Counted from the first letter of the stretch, positions 35,219-46,542 are shown. The stretch: DNA of 64,000 nucleotides from Orenia metallireducens (GCF_003001995.1 NZ_PVNB01000013.1:1-64000); one strand, 5' to 3'. The notes: a model not told the origin generated them from the letters alone. Numbers and translations: made by a program.

Positions 35219-35339
35219 GATATTGCGACACTTTTTATAATGATAAATTTACTAGCCACAGGTTTCAACCTGTGGAGATGATGACATGTTACACTACGGG
35301 TTAAAACCCGTAGCTAAAACTTAAACTGTCGCAATATAC
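35219..35339. repeat. Non-autonomous inverted-repeat element with two internal REP hairpins
   Basis: TATTGCGACA (35221-35230) and TGTCGCAATA (35327-35336) are perfect inverted ends. Inside lie two palindromes, CCACAGGTTTCAACCTGTGG (35257-35276) and CTACGGGTTAAAACCCGTAG (35293-35312). The ends recur at 427-450 and in altered form at 44262-44369. No transposase is present; it could be mobilised in trans. Confidence 0.65.
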
Positions 35340-35418
35340 CCATAAAGAAACATTACTTATATTGAAATTGAATCATAAATATTGATAATCAAATAAGACA
35401 AATCCCTTCTTTAGAACA

Positions 35419-35450
35419 AAAACTTCCTAGTAATATTACTAGGAAGTTTT
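35419..35450 (-). terminator. Perfect 32-bp palindrome, terminator of the chemoreceptor gene
   Basis: AAAACTTCCTAGTAAT and its exact complement, ending in TTTT, lie just past the stop codon at 35455 of the minus-strand gene. Confidence 0.8.
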
Positions 35451-35454
35451 AATA

Positions 35455-37308
35455 TTATATTTTAAATCTATCTATCTCTTGTTGTAAAATCTGAGCAATA
35501 TCAGCCAAATCTTGAGAAGAATCACTGACCTGCTGTGACATGGTATTAATCTCATTAGAACCACTTTTTACTTGCTCACTATTCTCTGCTAAACTCTGTG
35601 TAGAGTGCGCTACTTCCTCAATATAAGCTGATGTTTCTTGAATTGAAGCTTTGATTTGAGAAAAGAATTGCCCAGTCTCTTCAACAATATTCTTGCCTAT
35701 TTCTGTCTTATTCTCTACCTGCTTAACTGACTTTAGTCCATCCTTTGAACTCTTTTGTGTATTTTTGATTAAATTACTGATTTCATCAGTAGCCTTCGAT
35801 GTATCTTCTGCTAGGCTTCTAATCTCATCTGCTACTACAGCAAAACCACGGCCATGTTCTCCCGCTCTAGCTGCCTCAATAGCTGCATTTAATGCTAATA
35901 GATTGGTCTGTTCTGCTATATTATTAATCAGCTCTACAATCTTTCCTATCTCTTGAGAGTTAGAGTCTAGGTTATTGATAAGCTTGACAGTACTTTTTAC
36001 CATCTGATTGATCTCATTCATACTATTTATAGTATCTTCAACATTCTTGTTTCCTAAATCTATCTTAGAGTCAACCTCTTGAATATGTCCAGCAACTTCC
36101 TGACTACCTGCAGAAATCTGCTGAACACTGCTTGTCATCTCTCTGATACCATCATTATTATTGTCAATAGTTGCATTGGTCTCTTCAGCACTTGCAGATA
36201 ACTCTTGACTATAGCTAGATATCCGCTCTACCATATTTGCTAGACCACCAAAAAACTCCTGCTGTTGCGAGGTTGTTTGATTGAAGGTCTTTGCTAGCTC
36301 ACCTAATTCATCACTACGATCAATATTTATTCTGGTAGTAAAATCACCACTGGCAACTGACTTAATCCCTTCTGCAACTTGGATAATTGGCTGACTAAAG
36401 TTATCAGCTAACCACCAAGCTATTAAACTTGCTAGAATGCCAGCTATTAGAATCATTAATAAATTTTTATAGATAATACTCTTTAAAGGTTTAAAGGCTT
36501 CTTCTGTAGGCTGTTGAGCTACCAAAGCCCACCCTAAACCCTCTAGATACTGATATGCTCCTAACATCTCTTCACCAAAAGAATTCTGATAGATGGCATA
36601 ACCATCTTCACCAGCAAGAGCCTTATCAACTGCTAAGGTACCTTTTCCGCTCTTCTGAGCTAAAACTACATCTTCAAATTGCGGATGAGCAATTGCCACT
36701 CCTTTCTTATCAGTAATAAAGGCATAACCTGATTTACCTAGCTTTACCTCACCAATCATAGCTTGTAGAATTTGGAGATTAATATCAGCCCCTAATACCC
36801 CTATAATTTTACTCCCTTTTCTAATTGGTCTAGCTATTGTAATACAGGGCTCTCCAGTTCCCTGAGATATATATGAATCTGAAATATAAGCAAAGCCCTT
36901 CATCGCCCCTTTAAACCAGTCTCTATGGCTAAAATCCTCTCCTATATATTCAGTATTCTGATTTAAACTGATTAATCTACCTTCTTGATCAGCAACAAAG
37001 AGCATCTCAAAGATAGGGTTCTTATCTAAGTACTTCTTGAATATCTTCTGATGTTCTTCAAGCTGCATCGACTGAATCTCATCTAACTCAGCCATTAAAT
37101 CAACAATAGTAATCTTCTCTCGAATTCTCTCTCTAACACGACTAGCCAACTGTTCTACCAAGATATTATTCTGGGTAATGATCCCATTCTTAATCGCCTC
37201 TCTTTGATTAAGATAACTGAAAGTCCCATAAATCATTACTGGAATAATAGCCAATAATACCATCGCTAAGATCAACTTCTGTTTTAACTTCAAATTAAAT
37301 AATAACAT
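35455..37308 (-). CDS. Methyl-accepting chemotaxis protein with Cache sensor
   Basis: The 617-residue receptor has a membrane helix (~9-31, [19 protein letters not shown]), a double-Cache extracytoplasmic domain (~35-285; [22 protein letters not shown]), a second helix ([19 protein letters not shown]), HAMP, and the MCP signalling domain with [23 protein letters not shown] 37308 is preferred since GGGGAGGAGAGTT precedes it; the longer frame has no ribosome-binding site. Cache sensors commonly bind amino acids or small organic acids. Ligand unknown. Confidence 0.92.
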   Translation of the reverse strand: MLLFNLKLKQKLILAMVLLAIIPVMIYGTFSYLNQREAIKNGIITQNNILVEQLASRVRERIREKITIVDLMAELDEIQSMQLEEHQKIFKKYLDKNPIFEMLFVADQEGRLISLNQNTEYIGEDFSHRDWFKGAMKGFAYISDSYISQGTGEPCITIARPIRKGSKIIGVLGADINLQILQAMIGEVKLGKSGYAFITDKKGVAIAHPQFEDVVLAQKSGKGTLAVDKALAGEDGYAIYQNSFGEEMLGAYQYLEGLGWALVAQQPTEEAFKPLKSIIYKNLLMILIAGILASLIAWWLADNFSQPIIQVAEGIKSVASGDFTTRINIDRSDELGELAKTFNQTTSQQQEFFGGLANMVERISSYSQELSASAEETNATIDNNNDGIREMTSSVQQISAGSQEVAGHIQEVDSKIDLGNKNVEDTINSMNEINQMVKSTVKLINNLDSNSQEIGKIVELINNIAEQTNLLALNAAIEAARAGEHGRGFAVVADEIRSLAEDTSKATDEISNLIKNTQKSSKDGLKSVKQVENKTEIGKNIVEETGQFFSQIKASIQETSAYIEEVAHSTQSLAENSEQVKSGSNEINTMSQQVSDSSQDLADIAQILQQEIDRFKI

Positions 37309-37492
37309 AACTCTCCTCCCCATATACTTATACCACAATGGCTCTTGTTTTTTAGATATTGTTTTATAATTTCTATAATTAAATACCATATTCCTTCTTT
37401 TTTCTAATATTTCCAATAGATAAATATTTAGCTATTATATCATCAATATCTTTCAAGCCTAGTTTAACTATATTTTTAATTGATGCAATTAG

Positions 37493-37542
37493 TAGCAATC
37501 TATTTTTGATGACAAACAAAAGTCATTAAAAATAGATTGCTA
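37493..37542. other. Strong hairpin upstream of the chemoreceptor
   Basis: TAGCAATCTATTTTTgATGAC pairs with GTCATtAAAAATAGATTGCTA (about 20 bp, one mismatch) around AAACAAAA. It is 185 bp before the chemoreceptor ATG and has no T-run, so a leader structure or small RNA is possible. Confidence 0.45.
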
Positions 37543-37574
37543 TACTCTCTAATAACAAGTAGTTTCCTTAATGA

Positions 37575-37620
37575 AAAAAGTTAGTCTATATTGTTAGCTA
37601 ACAATATAGACTAACTTTTT
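37575..37620 (-). terminator. Perfect 46-bp palindrome, terminator of lepB
   Basis: AAAAAGTTAGTCTATATTGT with its exact complement, ending in TTTTT, starts at the lepB stop codon (37619). Confidence 0.8.
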
Positions 37621-38224
37621 AATTAAATTCAGGATAGGAAACCTCATCTAAGACTTTCATTTCAGTTATCGGCCAATAGACCCAAAATGCCTTACCACTA
37701 ATATTACCATAGGGCACATATCCTACAGCCATCATATTCCTACTATCAGAACTATTGTTACGGTTATCTCCCATAGCAAAAACATGACCTTCTGGTACAT
37801 AAAACGGACCAGCAGTACTATGGATTTCATATTCCTGATTTTCCTCATTATACATCCGATAGAGACGGGTTCTAATATAGGATTCATTGATATAATCCTC
37901 TTCAACCTTCTTATCATTAATATATAAAGACCCCTCTTTAACCTCTAGCTTATCACCTGGTAGTCCCATTACCCTTTTAATATACTTTCGCTTAGGGTCT
38001 CCTTTAGGCTTTAAGACTATTATATCACCTCTTTGAGGGGGATTAAATCTATAAACGAATTTATTAACAAATAATCGTTCACCATCTGCTAAAGTAGGAT
38101 CCATGGAATGTCCATGGACTACAAAGGATTGTACTACAAAAGTTATAATAAAAAATGCCAAAACTCCTGCTATCAATACAGATTCAATCAGTTCCTTAAT
38201 TTCATCTTTAATAGCTAACATCAT
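37619..38224 (-). CDS. lepB: Signal peptidase I
   Basis: The 201-residue membrane enzyme removes signal peptides from exported proteins. It has one N-terminal helix (SVLIAGVLAFFIITFVVQSF), the catalytic Ser block HGHSMDPTLADGER, the catalytic Lys block KRKYIKRVMGLPGD and the box GHVFAMGDNRNNSSDSR. Two adjacent ATGs stand after AGGAGG; the second (38221) has the better spacing. It is 29 bp downstream of yajC, an export-linked neighbour. Confidence 0.95.
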   Translation of the reverse strand: MMLAIKDEIKELIESVLIAGVLAFFIITFVVQSFVVHGHSMDPTLADGERLFVNKFVYRFNPPQRGDIIVLKPKGDPKRKYIKRVMGLPGDKLEVKEGSLYINDKKVEEDYINESYIRTRLYRMYNEENQEYEIHSTAGPFYVPEGHVFAMGDNRNNSSDSRNMMAVGYVPYGNISGKAFWVYWPITEMKVLDEVSYPEFN

Positions 38225-38253
38225 GCTCCTCCTATCTTATTCTCTACCTGTAA

Positions 38254-38511
38254 TTAATCATCTATTCTACCAACAGCCATCCTGCTGACCTTAATCTCTA
38301 CCTCTGGAGCAATCTCTAAACTTAGCTCATCATCTTTAATTTCAGTAATTTTACCTTTAATTCCGCCGATAGTAACTATATCAGTACCTACAGCTAAACT
38401 ATCTAACATCTCTTGGCGTTCTTGTTGCCTCTTCTTCTGTGGTTTAATGAATAAAAACCAAAAAAGACCTGTCATTACCACAAAAGGTAATAGACCTCCT
38501 AAAATCTGCAT
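38254..38511 (-). CDS. yajC: Preprotein translocase accessory subunit YajC
   Basis: The 85-residue protein has one N-terminal helix (LLPFVVMTGLFWFLFIKPQ), a basic QKKRQQERQEML stretch and the domain VGTDIVTIGGIKGKITEI. It associates with SecDF-SecYEG. Usual neighbours secD/secF are absent; instead lepB follows. tgt lies 184 bp upstream, the common Firmicute order. Confidence 0.94.
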   Translation of the reverse strand: MQILGGLLPFVVMTGLFWFLFIKPQKKRQQERQEMLDSLAVGTDIVTIGGIKGKITEIKDDELSLEIAPEVEIKVSRMAVGRIDD

Positions 38512-38694
38512 CTAAACTCCTCCTTAAGTATCAAAGGGCTATCTATATATGAATAAATTTAATATAACCCTATCAACTACCAAAATATTTTTATTTTCTC
38601 TATCTATATTCAAGATTTTAAGGTTAAAACCCTTTTATAAGAAATATCTTTTTTTAAGCAATGTATCAATAGCAGTAATTAGTAACCAATAAAC

Positions 38695-39810
<1,116 letters not shown>

Positions 39811-39833
39811 TTAATTTCCTCCTATATTATTAA

Positions 39834-40856
39834 TTATAAAATTAGCATCCCATCACCAAAGCTATAGAATCTATAATTTTGCTCAACTGCCTGCTCATAA
39901 GCCTTCATCGTCAACTCTTGACCTGCAAAGGCACTAACTAGCATTACTAAAGTAGATTGGGGTAAATGAAAGTTGGTAATTAGAGCATCTACTGCTTTAA
40001 ACTCATAACCTGGGTAGATAAAGATATCAGTCCATCCTTTACCAGCTTTGATTCTACCATCTTTAGTAGCTACAGTTTCCAAAGTTCTAGTAGAGGTTGT
40101 ACCTACAGAGAAGACTCTATTGCCCTGTTTCTTGGTCTCATTGATTATCTGAGCTGCTTCTTCTGAGACTTCATAGTATTCAGAGTGCATATCATGCTCT
40201 TCTATAGTATCAACACTGACAGGTCTAAAGGTACCTAAGCCAACATGTAAGGTGATATCTACTATATTAACACCTTTGGCTTCTATCTTAGCTAAAAGCT
40301 CATCAGTAAAATGTAGTCCAGCCGTTGGAGCTGCTGCTGCCCCCCGCTTTTTAGCATAGACAGTCTGATACTTTTCACTCTTATCCAACTCCTTAGTTAT
40401 ATATGGTGGTAGAGGCATCTCCCCTAATTTATCTAATACTGCTTCAAAGGTACCTTCATATTCAAATTTAATCACCCGTCCACCAAAATCTGTTCTACCT
40501 TTAATCTCTCCAACCAACTCCCCATTACCGAAAATAACTCTAGTCCCAAGCTTTAACTTACGCCCTGGGCGAACTAGAGCTTCCCATACTCCTAATTCAG
40601 CTTGAGTCAATAACAGAACCTCCACCTTGGCTCCAGTCTCCTTCTGTCCAAATAAGCGAGCAGGTATCACCTTAGTATTATTTCTTACCAAGGTATCTCC
40701 TGGTTGAAAATAATCTACAATCTCTTTAAATATTTTTCCTTCTATCCTCTCCTCAGCCCGATTAATAACCATTAACCTTGATTCATCCCTTGGTTCCATC
40801 GGCTCTTGAGCAATTAGTTCTTCTGGTAGTTCAAAATCAAAATCTTTAACCTTCAT
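39834..40856 (-). CDS. queA: S-adenosylmethionine:tRNA ribosyltransferase-isomerase
   Basis: The 340-residue enzyme converts preQ1 to epoxyqueuosine on tRNA. Typical blocks are [40 protein letters not shown] and [19 protein letters not shown]. Length is normal. It precedes tgt. Confidence 0.96.
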   Translation of the reverse strand: MKVKDFDFELPEELIAQEPMEPRDESRLMVINRAEERIEGKIFKEIVDYFQPGDTLVRNNTKVIPARLFGQKETGAKVEVLLLTQAELGVWEALVRPGRKLKLGTRVIFGNGELVGEIKGRTDFGGRVIKFEYEGTFEAVLDKLGEMPLPPYITKELDKSEKYQTVYAKKRGAAAAPTAGLHFTDELLAKIEAKGVNIVDITLHVGLGTFRPVSVDTIEEHDMHSEYYEVSEEAAQIINETKKQGNRVFSVGTTSTRTLETVATKDGRIKAGKGWTDIFIYPGYEFKAVDALITNFHLPQSTLVMLVSAFAGQELTMKAYEQAVEQNYRFYSFGDGMLIL

Positions 40857-40882
40857 CTAATATTCCTCCAAATTCTGCAAAA

Positions 40883-40978
40883 TTAAGTATAAGTCTAAGA
40901 TTAAGATTAAGCTTAAGTAAGTTATAAAAAATAAATACTTTCCTTAAACTAAATCTTAAACTTCAACTAAAAATATAA
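40883..40978. repeat. Intergenic TTAAG-rich imperfect inverted repeat with dispersed repeat copy B
   Basis: AAGTATAAGTCTAAGATTAAG on the left faces CTTAAACTAAATCTTAAACTT on the right as an imperfect hairpin. The right part (40954-40979) is the second copy of the repeat at 27988-28014. A similar arm set occurs in 44262-44369. Confidence 0.45.
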
Positions 40979-42181
40979 TTACCACTCAATAATATCTATA
41001 CCTTGATAATAATGCTTTAATATCTCTTGGTAAGTATAACCATCTTTAGCCATCTGATAAGCTCCCCATTGGCTCATACCTACTCCATGGCCCCAGCCAT
41101 ATCCTACAAATTGATAGCTATCATCTTTAGCTGTTGTAAAAGCATTCTCTACTCCTAAAGTTGCTAAGTCAAAGGTGAAGTTGTTATCTAAATTGCTTAA
41201 CCTTAAGGAAGTACTATTATCAATGATAAAGCGAGTACTCTTTAAACCTAGCCAGAATCTAAAAGTAGAGCTATCAACATCATAGATTTTCCCATTGCCA
41301 TCAAAGATTCTAATAAAGCTAGCTCTTCCTGAAGGTCCTACATCCTCTAGAGTAATTCCTTTCAATCCAGTAATAGGAACCCCTTTTTTTATTAGTATCC
41401 TCTCTATCTCAGCCTTAGAATATTCCTTCCGCCAGCTATAATGGGGTGAAACATCATCAGGAGAACTGACACTTTGGAGATATGGCGTATCACTACTCCA
41501 GATAGTTGCCCCCTTGGCTGTCTGTCCTCCTGCTGTAGAGTGATAAACTGAGGCAATCAACTTACCTTGATAAGTAGCCACCTCATTACGGGTCTCCTTC
41601 ACCGCTGTTAATGTTCTTGGATGTTCAAAGCTATAACCTTTATAGGCTTGAGATCTAACAGTCGCTGATAGATTATACCCTTTACTTGCATGGGATTTCA
41701 TATTCCTTAAGGCATAGGTTCTAGCCACAATCGCTTGAGCCTTTAAAGACTCCATAGGCCACTTAGCACTAATTTCACTACCTACTACACTGGCTAGATA
41801 ATAATCAAAATCTACATGGTTAACCACTGTTAAACCTTTATCATGATTCAAAACCTCTAAATAGCCTCTATATTTTCTACCATTGGCACTGATTAAACTG
41901 TTAGAGTCAACAGGATATATCAATATCTTATCCTCTTGGAAGATATTCTTCCCAAAATAAATCAAATCATTATTCTTACTGACATTAAATCCATCTGCTA
42001 AGGTCAAGCTAAATTCTACTCCATTATCCAATACCACCTTAACTCCCTTATCTGCTCCAATCAAGAACTCTTCAACATCATCTAATATACCTACTTTTAC
42101 TGTGTCAATACTGGCATTACTAATAGATGTCATTGTAAACAACAAGACTAAAATCACTAGTAAATTTAATTTTATTTTCAT
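40979..42181 (-). CDS. SpoIID/LytB domain protein
   Basis: The 400-residue exported protein has a signal peptide (LLVILVLLFTMTSISNA), the domain start HDKGLTVVNHVDFDYYLASV, ALKAQAIVARTYALRNM-like KAQAIVARTYALRN and the end GYGWGHGVGMSQWGAYQMA. SpoIID-type proteins are lytic transglycosylases acting on denuded peptidoglycan during spore engulfment. The position in the ruv-queA-tgt block is the usual Clostridia one. Sporulation versus vegetative role is not decided by sequence. Confidence 0.9.
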   Translation of the reverse strand: MKIKLNLLVILVLLFTMTSISNASIDTVKVGILDDVEEFLIGADKGVKVVLDNGVEFSLTLADGFNVSKNNDLIYFGKNIFQEDKILIYPVDSNSLISANGRKYRGYLEVLNHDKGLTVVNHVDFDYYLASVVGSEISAKWPMESLKAQAIVARTYALRNMKSHASKGYNLSATVRSQAYKGYSFEHPRTLTAVKETRNEVATYQGKLIASVYHSTAGGQTAKGATIWSSDTPYLQSVSSPDDVSPHYSWRKEYSKAEIERILIKKGVPITGLKGITLEDVGPSGRASFIRIFDGNGKIYDVDSSTFRFWLGLKSTRFIIDNSTSLRLSNLDNNFTFDLATLGVENAFTTAKDDSYQFVGYGWGHGVGMSQWGAYQMAKDGYTYQEILKHYYQGIDIIEW

Positions 42182-42198
42182 TTTATCCTGCCTCTCTG

Positions 42199-42241
42199 AT
42201 TTAGTGATAAGTGACGGGTGACAAATAATAAGTGATGAGTA
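42199..42241. repeat. Degenerate AGTGA(T/C)AAGTGA repeat
   Basis: TTAGTGATAAGTGACGGGTG, then ACAAATAATAAGTGATGAGT, form short degenerate tandem repeats between the spoIID-like and DUF2905 genes. The pattern resembles small intergenic repeats seen in many genomes; no role is evident. Confidence 0.45.
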
Positions 42242-42244
42242 GTA

Positions 42245-42448
42245 TTATCTAAATAACCTTAGAATTAATGATAAGATCAGACTGACCAATATCCCTGTTG
42301 TTAGTGGAAAATAAAAGCTAAAGTTCTCCTTTTTAATATAGATATCTCCTGGCAAACGCCCCAGGGGAAAACCTAATTTGATGATTATTCCTATAACAAT
42401 TAAGAGTATCCCTATTAAAATGATCTGTCCACCAAATAAATCTTTCAT
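42245..42448 (-). CDS. DUF2905 family small membrane protein
   Basis: The 67-residue protein has two helices (IILIGILLIVIGIIIKL and ITTGILVSLILSLIL-like C-terminus) around FPLGRLPGDIYIKKEN, the DUF2905 signature. It abuts ruvB directly, as in many Firmicutes. Function unknown. Confidence 0.88.
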   Translation of the reverse strand: MKDLFGGQIILIGILLIVIGIIIKLGFPLGRLPGDIYIKKENFSFYFPLTTGILVSLILSLILRLFR

Positions 42449-43441
42449 CTAGCTTCCCAGCTCGAGATTAAAATGCTTATAAGCCAAATCTGTTACCTTT
42501 CTTCCCCGTGGTGTCCTGTTTAAGTATCCAATCTGTAATAAATAAGGCTCGTAAACATCTTCAATGGTCTCTCGTTCTTCATTGATGGCAGCAGCTAAAG
42601 TTCCTAAGCCCACTGGTCCACCTTTAAATTTCTCGATAATCATCTTCAGCATCTTTCTATCGACTCTATCTAGACCTAATTTATCAACATTCAACCTATC
42701 TAAGGCATCATGGGCAATCTCTTCAGTAATAATCCCATCACCCTCAATCTGAGCAAAGTCTCTAACCCTTTTCAAAAAACGATTGGCAATTCTTGGTGTG
42801 CCTCTAGAACGTAGAGCAATCTGCTTAGCTCCATCCTTCTCAATCCCTACCTGTAAGACCTTGGCAGTTCTTAAAATAATCTGAGTCAATTCACCCTCAG
42901 TATAGAACTGTAATCGATTAATCACTCCAAATCTATCACGTAAGGGTGAAGTCAAGCTTCCTGCCTTAGTAGTAGCACCAATTAAGGTAAAGGGTGGTAA
43001 ATCTAAACGAATAGAACGAGCTTGAGGTCCTGTACCGATTACAATATCTAAGGCAAAGTCCTCCATTGCAGGATATAAGGTCTCTTCTATTACCCGATTT
43101 AAACGGTGAATCTCATCTATAAAGAGAATATCATTTGGTTGTAACTTGGTTAAAACAGCTGCTAAATCCCCAGGTTTTTCGATAGCTGGACCTGAAGTTG
43201 TCTTAATATCAGCCCCCATCTCATTAGCAATAATATTTGCTAATGTAGTCTTCCCTAATCCTGGAGGTCCATATAATAGAACATGATCTAAAGAATCTCC
43301 CCGCTCTAAAGCTGCTTGAATAAATATCTTCAAATTCTTCTTTATCTCCTCTTGTCCGATATAATTATCGAACTTATTAGGGCGTAAATTAAAGTCTATA
43401 TCCTCTTGCTTCTTAGTTGCTGACACAAATCTATCTCTCAT
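42449..43441 (-). CDS. ruvB: Holliday junction branch migration ATPase RuvB
   Basis: The 330-residue AAA+ motor has Walker [11 protein letters not shown], Walker [10 protein letters not shown], sensor [19 protein letters not shown] and a winged-helix end ([13 protein letters not shown]). It drives branch migration with RuvA, encoded 17 bp upstream. Confidence 0.97.
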   Translation of the reverse strand: MRDRFVSATKKQEDIDFNLRPNKFDNYIGQEEIKKNLKIFIQAALERGDSLDHVLLYGPPGLGKTTLANIIANEMGADIKTTSGPAIEKPGDLAAVLTKLQPNDILFIDEIHRLNRVIEETLYPAMEDFALDIVIGTGPQARSIRLDLPPFTLIGATTKAGSLTSPLRDRFGVINRLQFYTEGELTQIILRTAKVLQVGIEKDGAKQIALRSRGTPRIANRFLKRVRDFAQIEGDGIITEEIAHDALDRLNVDKLGLDRVDRKMLKMIIEKFKGGPVGLGTLAAAINEERETIEDVYEPYLLQIGYLNRTPRGRKVTDLAYKHFNLELGS

Positions 43442-43458
43442 CTTCTCTTCCTCCTACC

Positions 43459-44052
43459 CTAGCTCAAATGAAGTAGAGCATTCTTGATAATATCTTCTAC
43501 AACCATCTCTTTGTCCTCTCTAATTACCTTAGCTACTGCTTTAGTAGCATCACCTTGCTTGTAGCCTAAACTGATTAGTGCCTGAACAGCATCTTCCATT
43601 CTACTATCACCGCTAACCACATCTATAGAGTCATTATCTAATATATTATCAAGGTCTATCTTCTCTTGCAACTCTAAAATTAACCTCTTAGCAGTCTTGT
43701 TACCGATACCCTTAATCTCTTTTAAGGTATTTATCTGACTATTAACGATAGCCAGCTTAAACTCCTTTGCTGGCATAGTAGATAAAATACTTAAAGCAAC
43801 CTTTGGTCCTATCTTTGAAACATCTAGTAACTGCTCAAAAAGCTCTAGAGTCTCTACATTATTAAAACCATATAATGATATATTATCTTCCCGTACATAG
43901 TGATAGGTATGTAATTCAACCTCTCCACCTATCTGTGGTAGAGTCTGCTGTAGGCTACTTGGAATATAGACCTTATATCCTATTCCACCTACTTGAATAA
44001 CTATGTATTCTATATTATTTCTGATTAATTTTCCCTGCAAATAAGCTATCAT
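43459..44052 (-). CDS. ruvA: Holliday junction branch migration protein RuvA
   Basis: The 197-residue protein has the OB fold (MIAYLQGKLI..YIVIQVGGIGYKVYIP), helix-hairpin-helix motifs (LLDVSKIGPKVALSIL and LKEIKGIGNKTAKRLILEL) and the C-terminal RuvB-binding domain. ruvC, often next door, is not present; a non-coding region and an amino-acid transporter lie upstream instead. Confidence 0.97.
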   Translation of the reverse strand: MIAYLQGKLIRNNIEYIVIQVGGIGYKVYIPSSLQQTLPQIGGEVELHTYHYVREDNISLYGFNNVETLELFEQLLDVSKIGPKVALSILSTMPAKEFKLAIVNSQINTLKEIKGIGNKTAKRLILELQEKIDLDNILDNDSIDVVSGDSRMEDAVQALISLGYKQGDATKAVAKVIREDKEMVVEDIIKNALLHLS

Positions 44053-44379
44053 ACATTCCCCTCCCTAACCCTTTAATTTCAATAACTTTTACTAAAATCC
44101 TGTTTAAAAAGAAAAAAACAGCCTAGTAATGACTGCTTATAATGGATATTTATTATTATAGAGTATCCTGCTGTTATAGATATCAATCTTCTAAAAATCG
44201 TTATTTATATAATCTCGAAATTATATTTTATCCTAATTTAATGATTGATATACTATATAGAGATAATGAGACACTTTAAGTTTAAGGTTAAGATTGAACA
44301 GACAATAAAACACTACTTTAATCATTTACTTAAACTTACAATTAATCTAAAAGTATCTCAATATCCCCATTAACAAATA
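44053..44379. other. Intergenic region upstream of ruvA with hairpins
   Basis: It holds a hairpin AACAGC/GCTGTT with inner GGATA/TATCC (about 44128-44187) and the inverted-repeat element 44262-44369. No gene, in particular no ruvC remnant, is seen. Confidence 0.6.
44262..44369. repeat. Inverted-repeat element, TGAGACACTTT ends
   Basis: TGAGACACTTT (44267-44277) and AAAGTATCTCA (44350-44360) are inverted ends with one mismatch, flanked by ATA / ATATCCCCAT like the ends of 35219-35339. Interior arms AAGTTTAAGG and CTTAAACTTA add a second stem. Likely a diverged family member. Confidence 0.5.
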
Positions 44380-45126
44380 TTAAAGAATCTGAGAAAGAAA
44401 TTCCTGAGCTCTTTTGTGATTTGGATTATTAAAGAAGTCCTCTGGTGTAGTCTTTTCTATTAATACTCCATCATCTAAAAATATTACCTCATCAGCAACT
44501 TCACGGGCAAAGCCCATTTCATGAGTAACCACAATCATTGTCATACCATCATCTGCTAAATCTCTCATAACACTCAATACCTCTCCTACCATTTCAGGAT
44601 CTAAAGCAGAGGTAGGCTCATCGAATAAAATTAGTTCTGGCTGCATGGCTAAAGATCTCGCAATAGCCACTCTCTGTTTTTGACCTCCCGACAAAGAAGA
44701 TGGGTATTGGTCAGCCTTGTCCAAAATTCCTACTCTTTCTAAAAGCTTAGTGGCTATAGCTTTAGCCTCTTTTAATTTTAGCTTTTTGACCTTAACTGGT
44801 GCAAAAGTGATATTTTTCAGCACCGTCATATGGGGAAATAAATTAAAATCCTGAAATACCATCCCTATATTTTTAGAAATATCTACTATTTTAGTCTTAG
44901 GGTTTTGGATAGAAATATCATCAACAATTATTTCACCACTATTAATTTTTTCTAAGCGGTTAATACATCTAATCAATGTACTCTTCCCTGAACCACTAGG
45001 CCCACAAATAACAACAACCTCTCCCTTAGCAACGCTGAAATTAATATCCTTTAATACCTCTAATTGACCATAACTTTTACAGACATTATTTATATTGACC
45101 ATAATATCTTGATTAATACCAGACAT
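44380..45126 (-). CDS. Polar amino-acid ABC transporter ATP-binding protein, GlnQ type
   Basis: The 248-residue ATPase has Walker [11 protein letters not shown], signature [15 protein letters not shown], Walker [13 protein letters not shown] and the His switch [14 protein letters not shown]. It energises uptake through the two permeases encoded 2 and ~680 bp upstream. ATG follows AAAGGAGTG with ten-base spacing. Substrate is a polar amino acid; which one is not visible. Confidence 0.95.
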   Translation of the reverse strand: MSGINQDIMVNINNVCKSYGQLEVLKDINFSVAKGEVVVICGPSGSGKSTLIRCINRLEKINSGEIIVDDISIQNPKTKIVDISKNIGMVFQDFNLFPHMTVLKNITFAPVKVKKLKLKEAKAIATKLLERVGILDKADQYPSSLSGGQKQRVAIARSLAMQPELILFDEPTSALDPEMVGEVLSVMRDLADDGMTMIVVTHEMGFAREVADEVIFLDDGVLIEKTTPEDFFNNPNHKRAQEFLSQIL

Positions 45127-45128
45127 CT

Positions 45129-45767
45129 TTAGACACTCCTTTCTAAACGATCAGAAATATTAATAATTGGATAACAAATAACAAAATAGAATATACCTAC
45201 AATAAAAAATATTAAAAAAGGATTCTCACCACGTTGAGTCAACTGCCTACCCACTCTAGTTAAGTCTGTTAATCCTATTAAAGAGATTAAAGCTGTAGAC
45301 TTAATCAACAGAACAAATTGACCAGCTAATGGTGGTAGGGTTATTTTAATAGCTTGAGGTAAAATTATATACCTCATCTTCTGAAAATAATTTAACCCTA
45401 AAGAATGAGCAGCTTCATGCTGACCCTTCTCAACTGATTCTATTCCACTACGTATAATTTCAGTCATATATGCTCCTTCATGAATTACCAAACTTAACAC
45501 TCCTGCTATAAATGGAGATAATCTGATATTGAAAAAAGGTAGGACATAATAAATTATAAAGAGTAATAATAAAAATGGTACTCCTCTAACTATATAAGTA
45601 TAGAAGTTAACTACATAAGTAATAATAGGCACATGAATACTTTTAATTAACCCAGCCACAAAACCAACAATTAAGGACAGAATACTTGCTGCCATAGAAA
45701 GACATAGTGTCCAATAAAGCCCTGTCACTAATTGCATAATGATCCGATCAAATATTCCACTCTCCAT
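45129..45767 (-). CDS. Polar amino-acid ABC transporter permease, HisM/GlnP type
   Basis: The 212-residue protein has about five helices and the EAA motif [20 protein letters not shown]. It is one of two permeases that should form a heterodimer with the product of 45806-46471. Only 2 bp separate it from the ATPase gene. Confidence 0.93.
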   Translation of the reverse strand: MESGIFDRIIMQLVTGLYWTLCLSMAASILSLIVGFVAGLIKSIHVPIITYVVNFYTYIVRGVPFLLLLFIIYYVLPFFNIRLSPFIAGVLSLVIHEGAYMTEIIRSGIESVEKGQHEAAHSLGLNYFQKMRYIILPQAIKITLPPLAGQFVLLIKSTALISLIGLTDLTRVGRQLTQRGENPFLIFFIVGIFYFVICYPIINISDRLERSV

Positions 45768-45805
45768 CTATTTCACTCCTTAATATACATAATATAAAGC
45801 AAAAC

Positions 45806-46471
45806 TTAATAACCTGATAAGGAAAATTTCTTCTTTAATATATTAGCAGAAATCATCAAAATAGTAACTATAATAATATATCCCAATAAAGCTACCACAA
45901 AAGGTTCAATCGGTTTAAAAGTCCTAGCATGAACTACATTAGCTGTATTAGTAAGTTCATAAATACCTATTGCCGCTAAGATACTACTATCCTTTATCAA
46001 ATAAGTAAATTGACCAATTAACGGTGGTATAATCTTTCTTAGCGCTTGTGGTAAAATGATATATATATAAGTCTGTCTTTTATCAATACCAAGAGACTGT
46101 GCAGCTTCAACTTGACCATTAGGAATAGACTCTAAGCCAGCACGAACAATCTCCGAAATATAGGCTCCACTATTCAAAACCAAAGCAATAACTCCACACC
46201 AATAACCAGAAATATTTATATTGATATATGGAAGTCCAAAATAAACAAAATAAACTTGAACTAATAAGGGTGTAGACCTAATTAAATTAATATAACCACC
46301 ACTAAGCCAAGATAGCCCCTTTATTTCAGACCTCTTCAATATAGCAAGAATAATCCCGAATATTAAAGCAAGCGAAATACTAATTGCAGATATGCTTAAA
46401 GTATTAAAAAACCCTCGATAAAAATAATCTGAATACTTCTCTATTATTCTCCATTGAAAAAAATAATTCAA
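45806..46471 (-). CDS. Polar amino-acid ABC transporter permease, HisQ/GlnP type
   Basis: The 221-residue protein carries the permease loop PNGQVEAAQSLGIDKRQTYI and five helices. It lies between a hairpin after the binding-protein gene and the second permease (38 bp). Confidence 0.93.
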   Translation of the reverse strand: MNYFFQWRIIEKYSDYFYRGFFNTLSISAISISLALIFGIILAILKRSEIKGLSWLSGGYINLIRSTPLLVQVYFVYFGLPYININISGYWCGVIALVLNSGAYISEIVRAGLESIPNGQVEAAQSLGIDKRQTYIYIILPQALRKIIPPLIGQFTYLIKDSSILAAIGIYELTNTANVVHARTFKPIEPFVVALLGYIIIVTILMISANILKKKFSLSGY

Positions 46472-46493
46472 TTAAATCCCTCCTTATTAAATT

Positions 46494-46530
46494 AGTAAAG
46501 GACAAGAAAGTCCATATCTTGTCCTTTACT
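46494..46530 (-). terminator. Hairpin between binding-protein and permease genes
   Basis: AGTAAAGGACAAGA and TCTTGTCCTTTACT form a perfect 14-bp stem with a 9-nt loop, 12 bp past the binding-protein stop. As in the sugar importer, it probably raises binding-protein over permease levels by partial termination or 3' protection. Confidence 0.65.
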
Positions 46531-46542
46531 GATTTTATTAGA

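Larger units (their letters stand above)
35078..35454. other. Intergenic region with a composite hairpin element
   Basis: The 377 bp contain a MITE/BIME-like element (35219-35339), the terminator of the chemoreceptor gene (35419-35450) and the leader of the peroxiredoxin gene. No ORF is seen. Confidence 0.7.
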
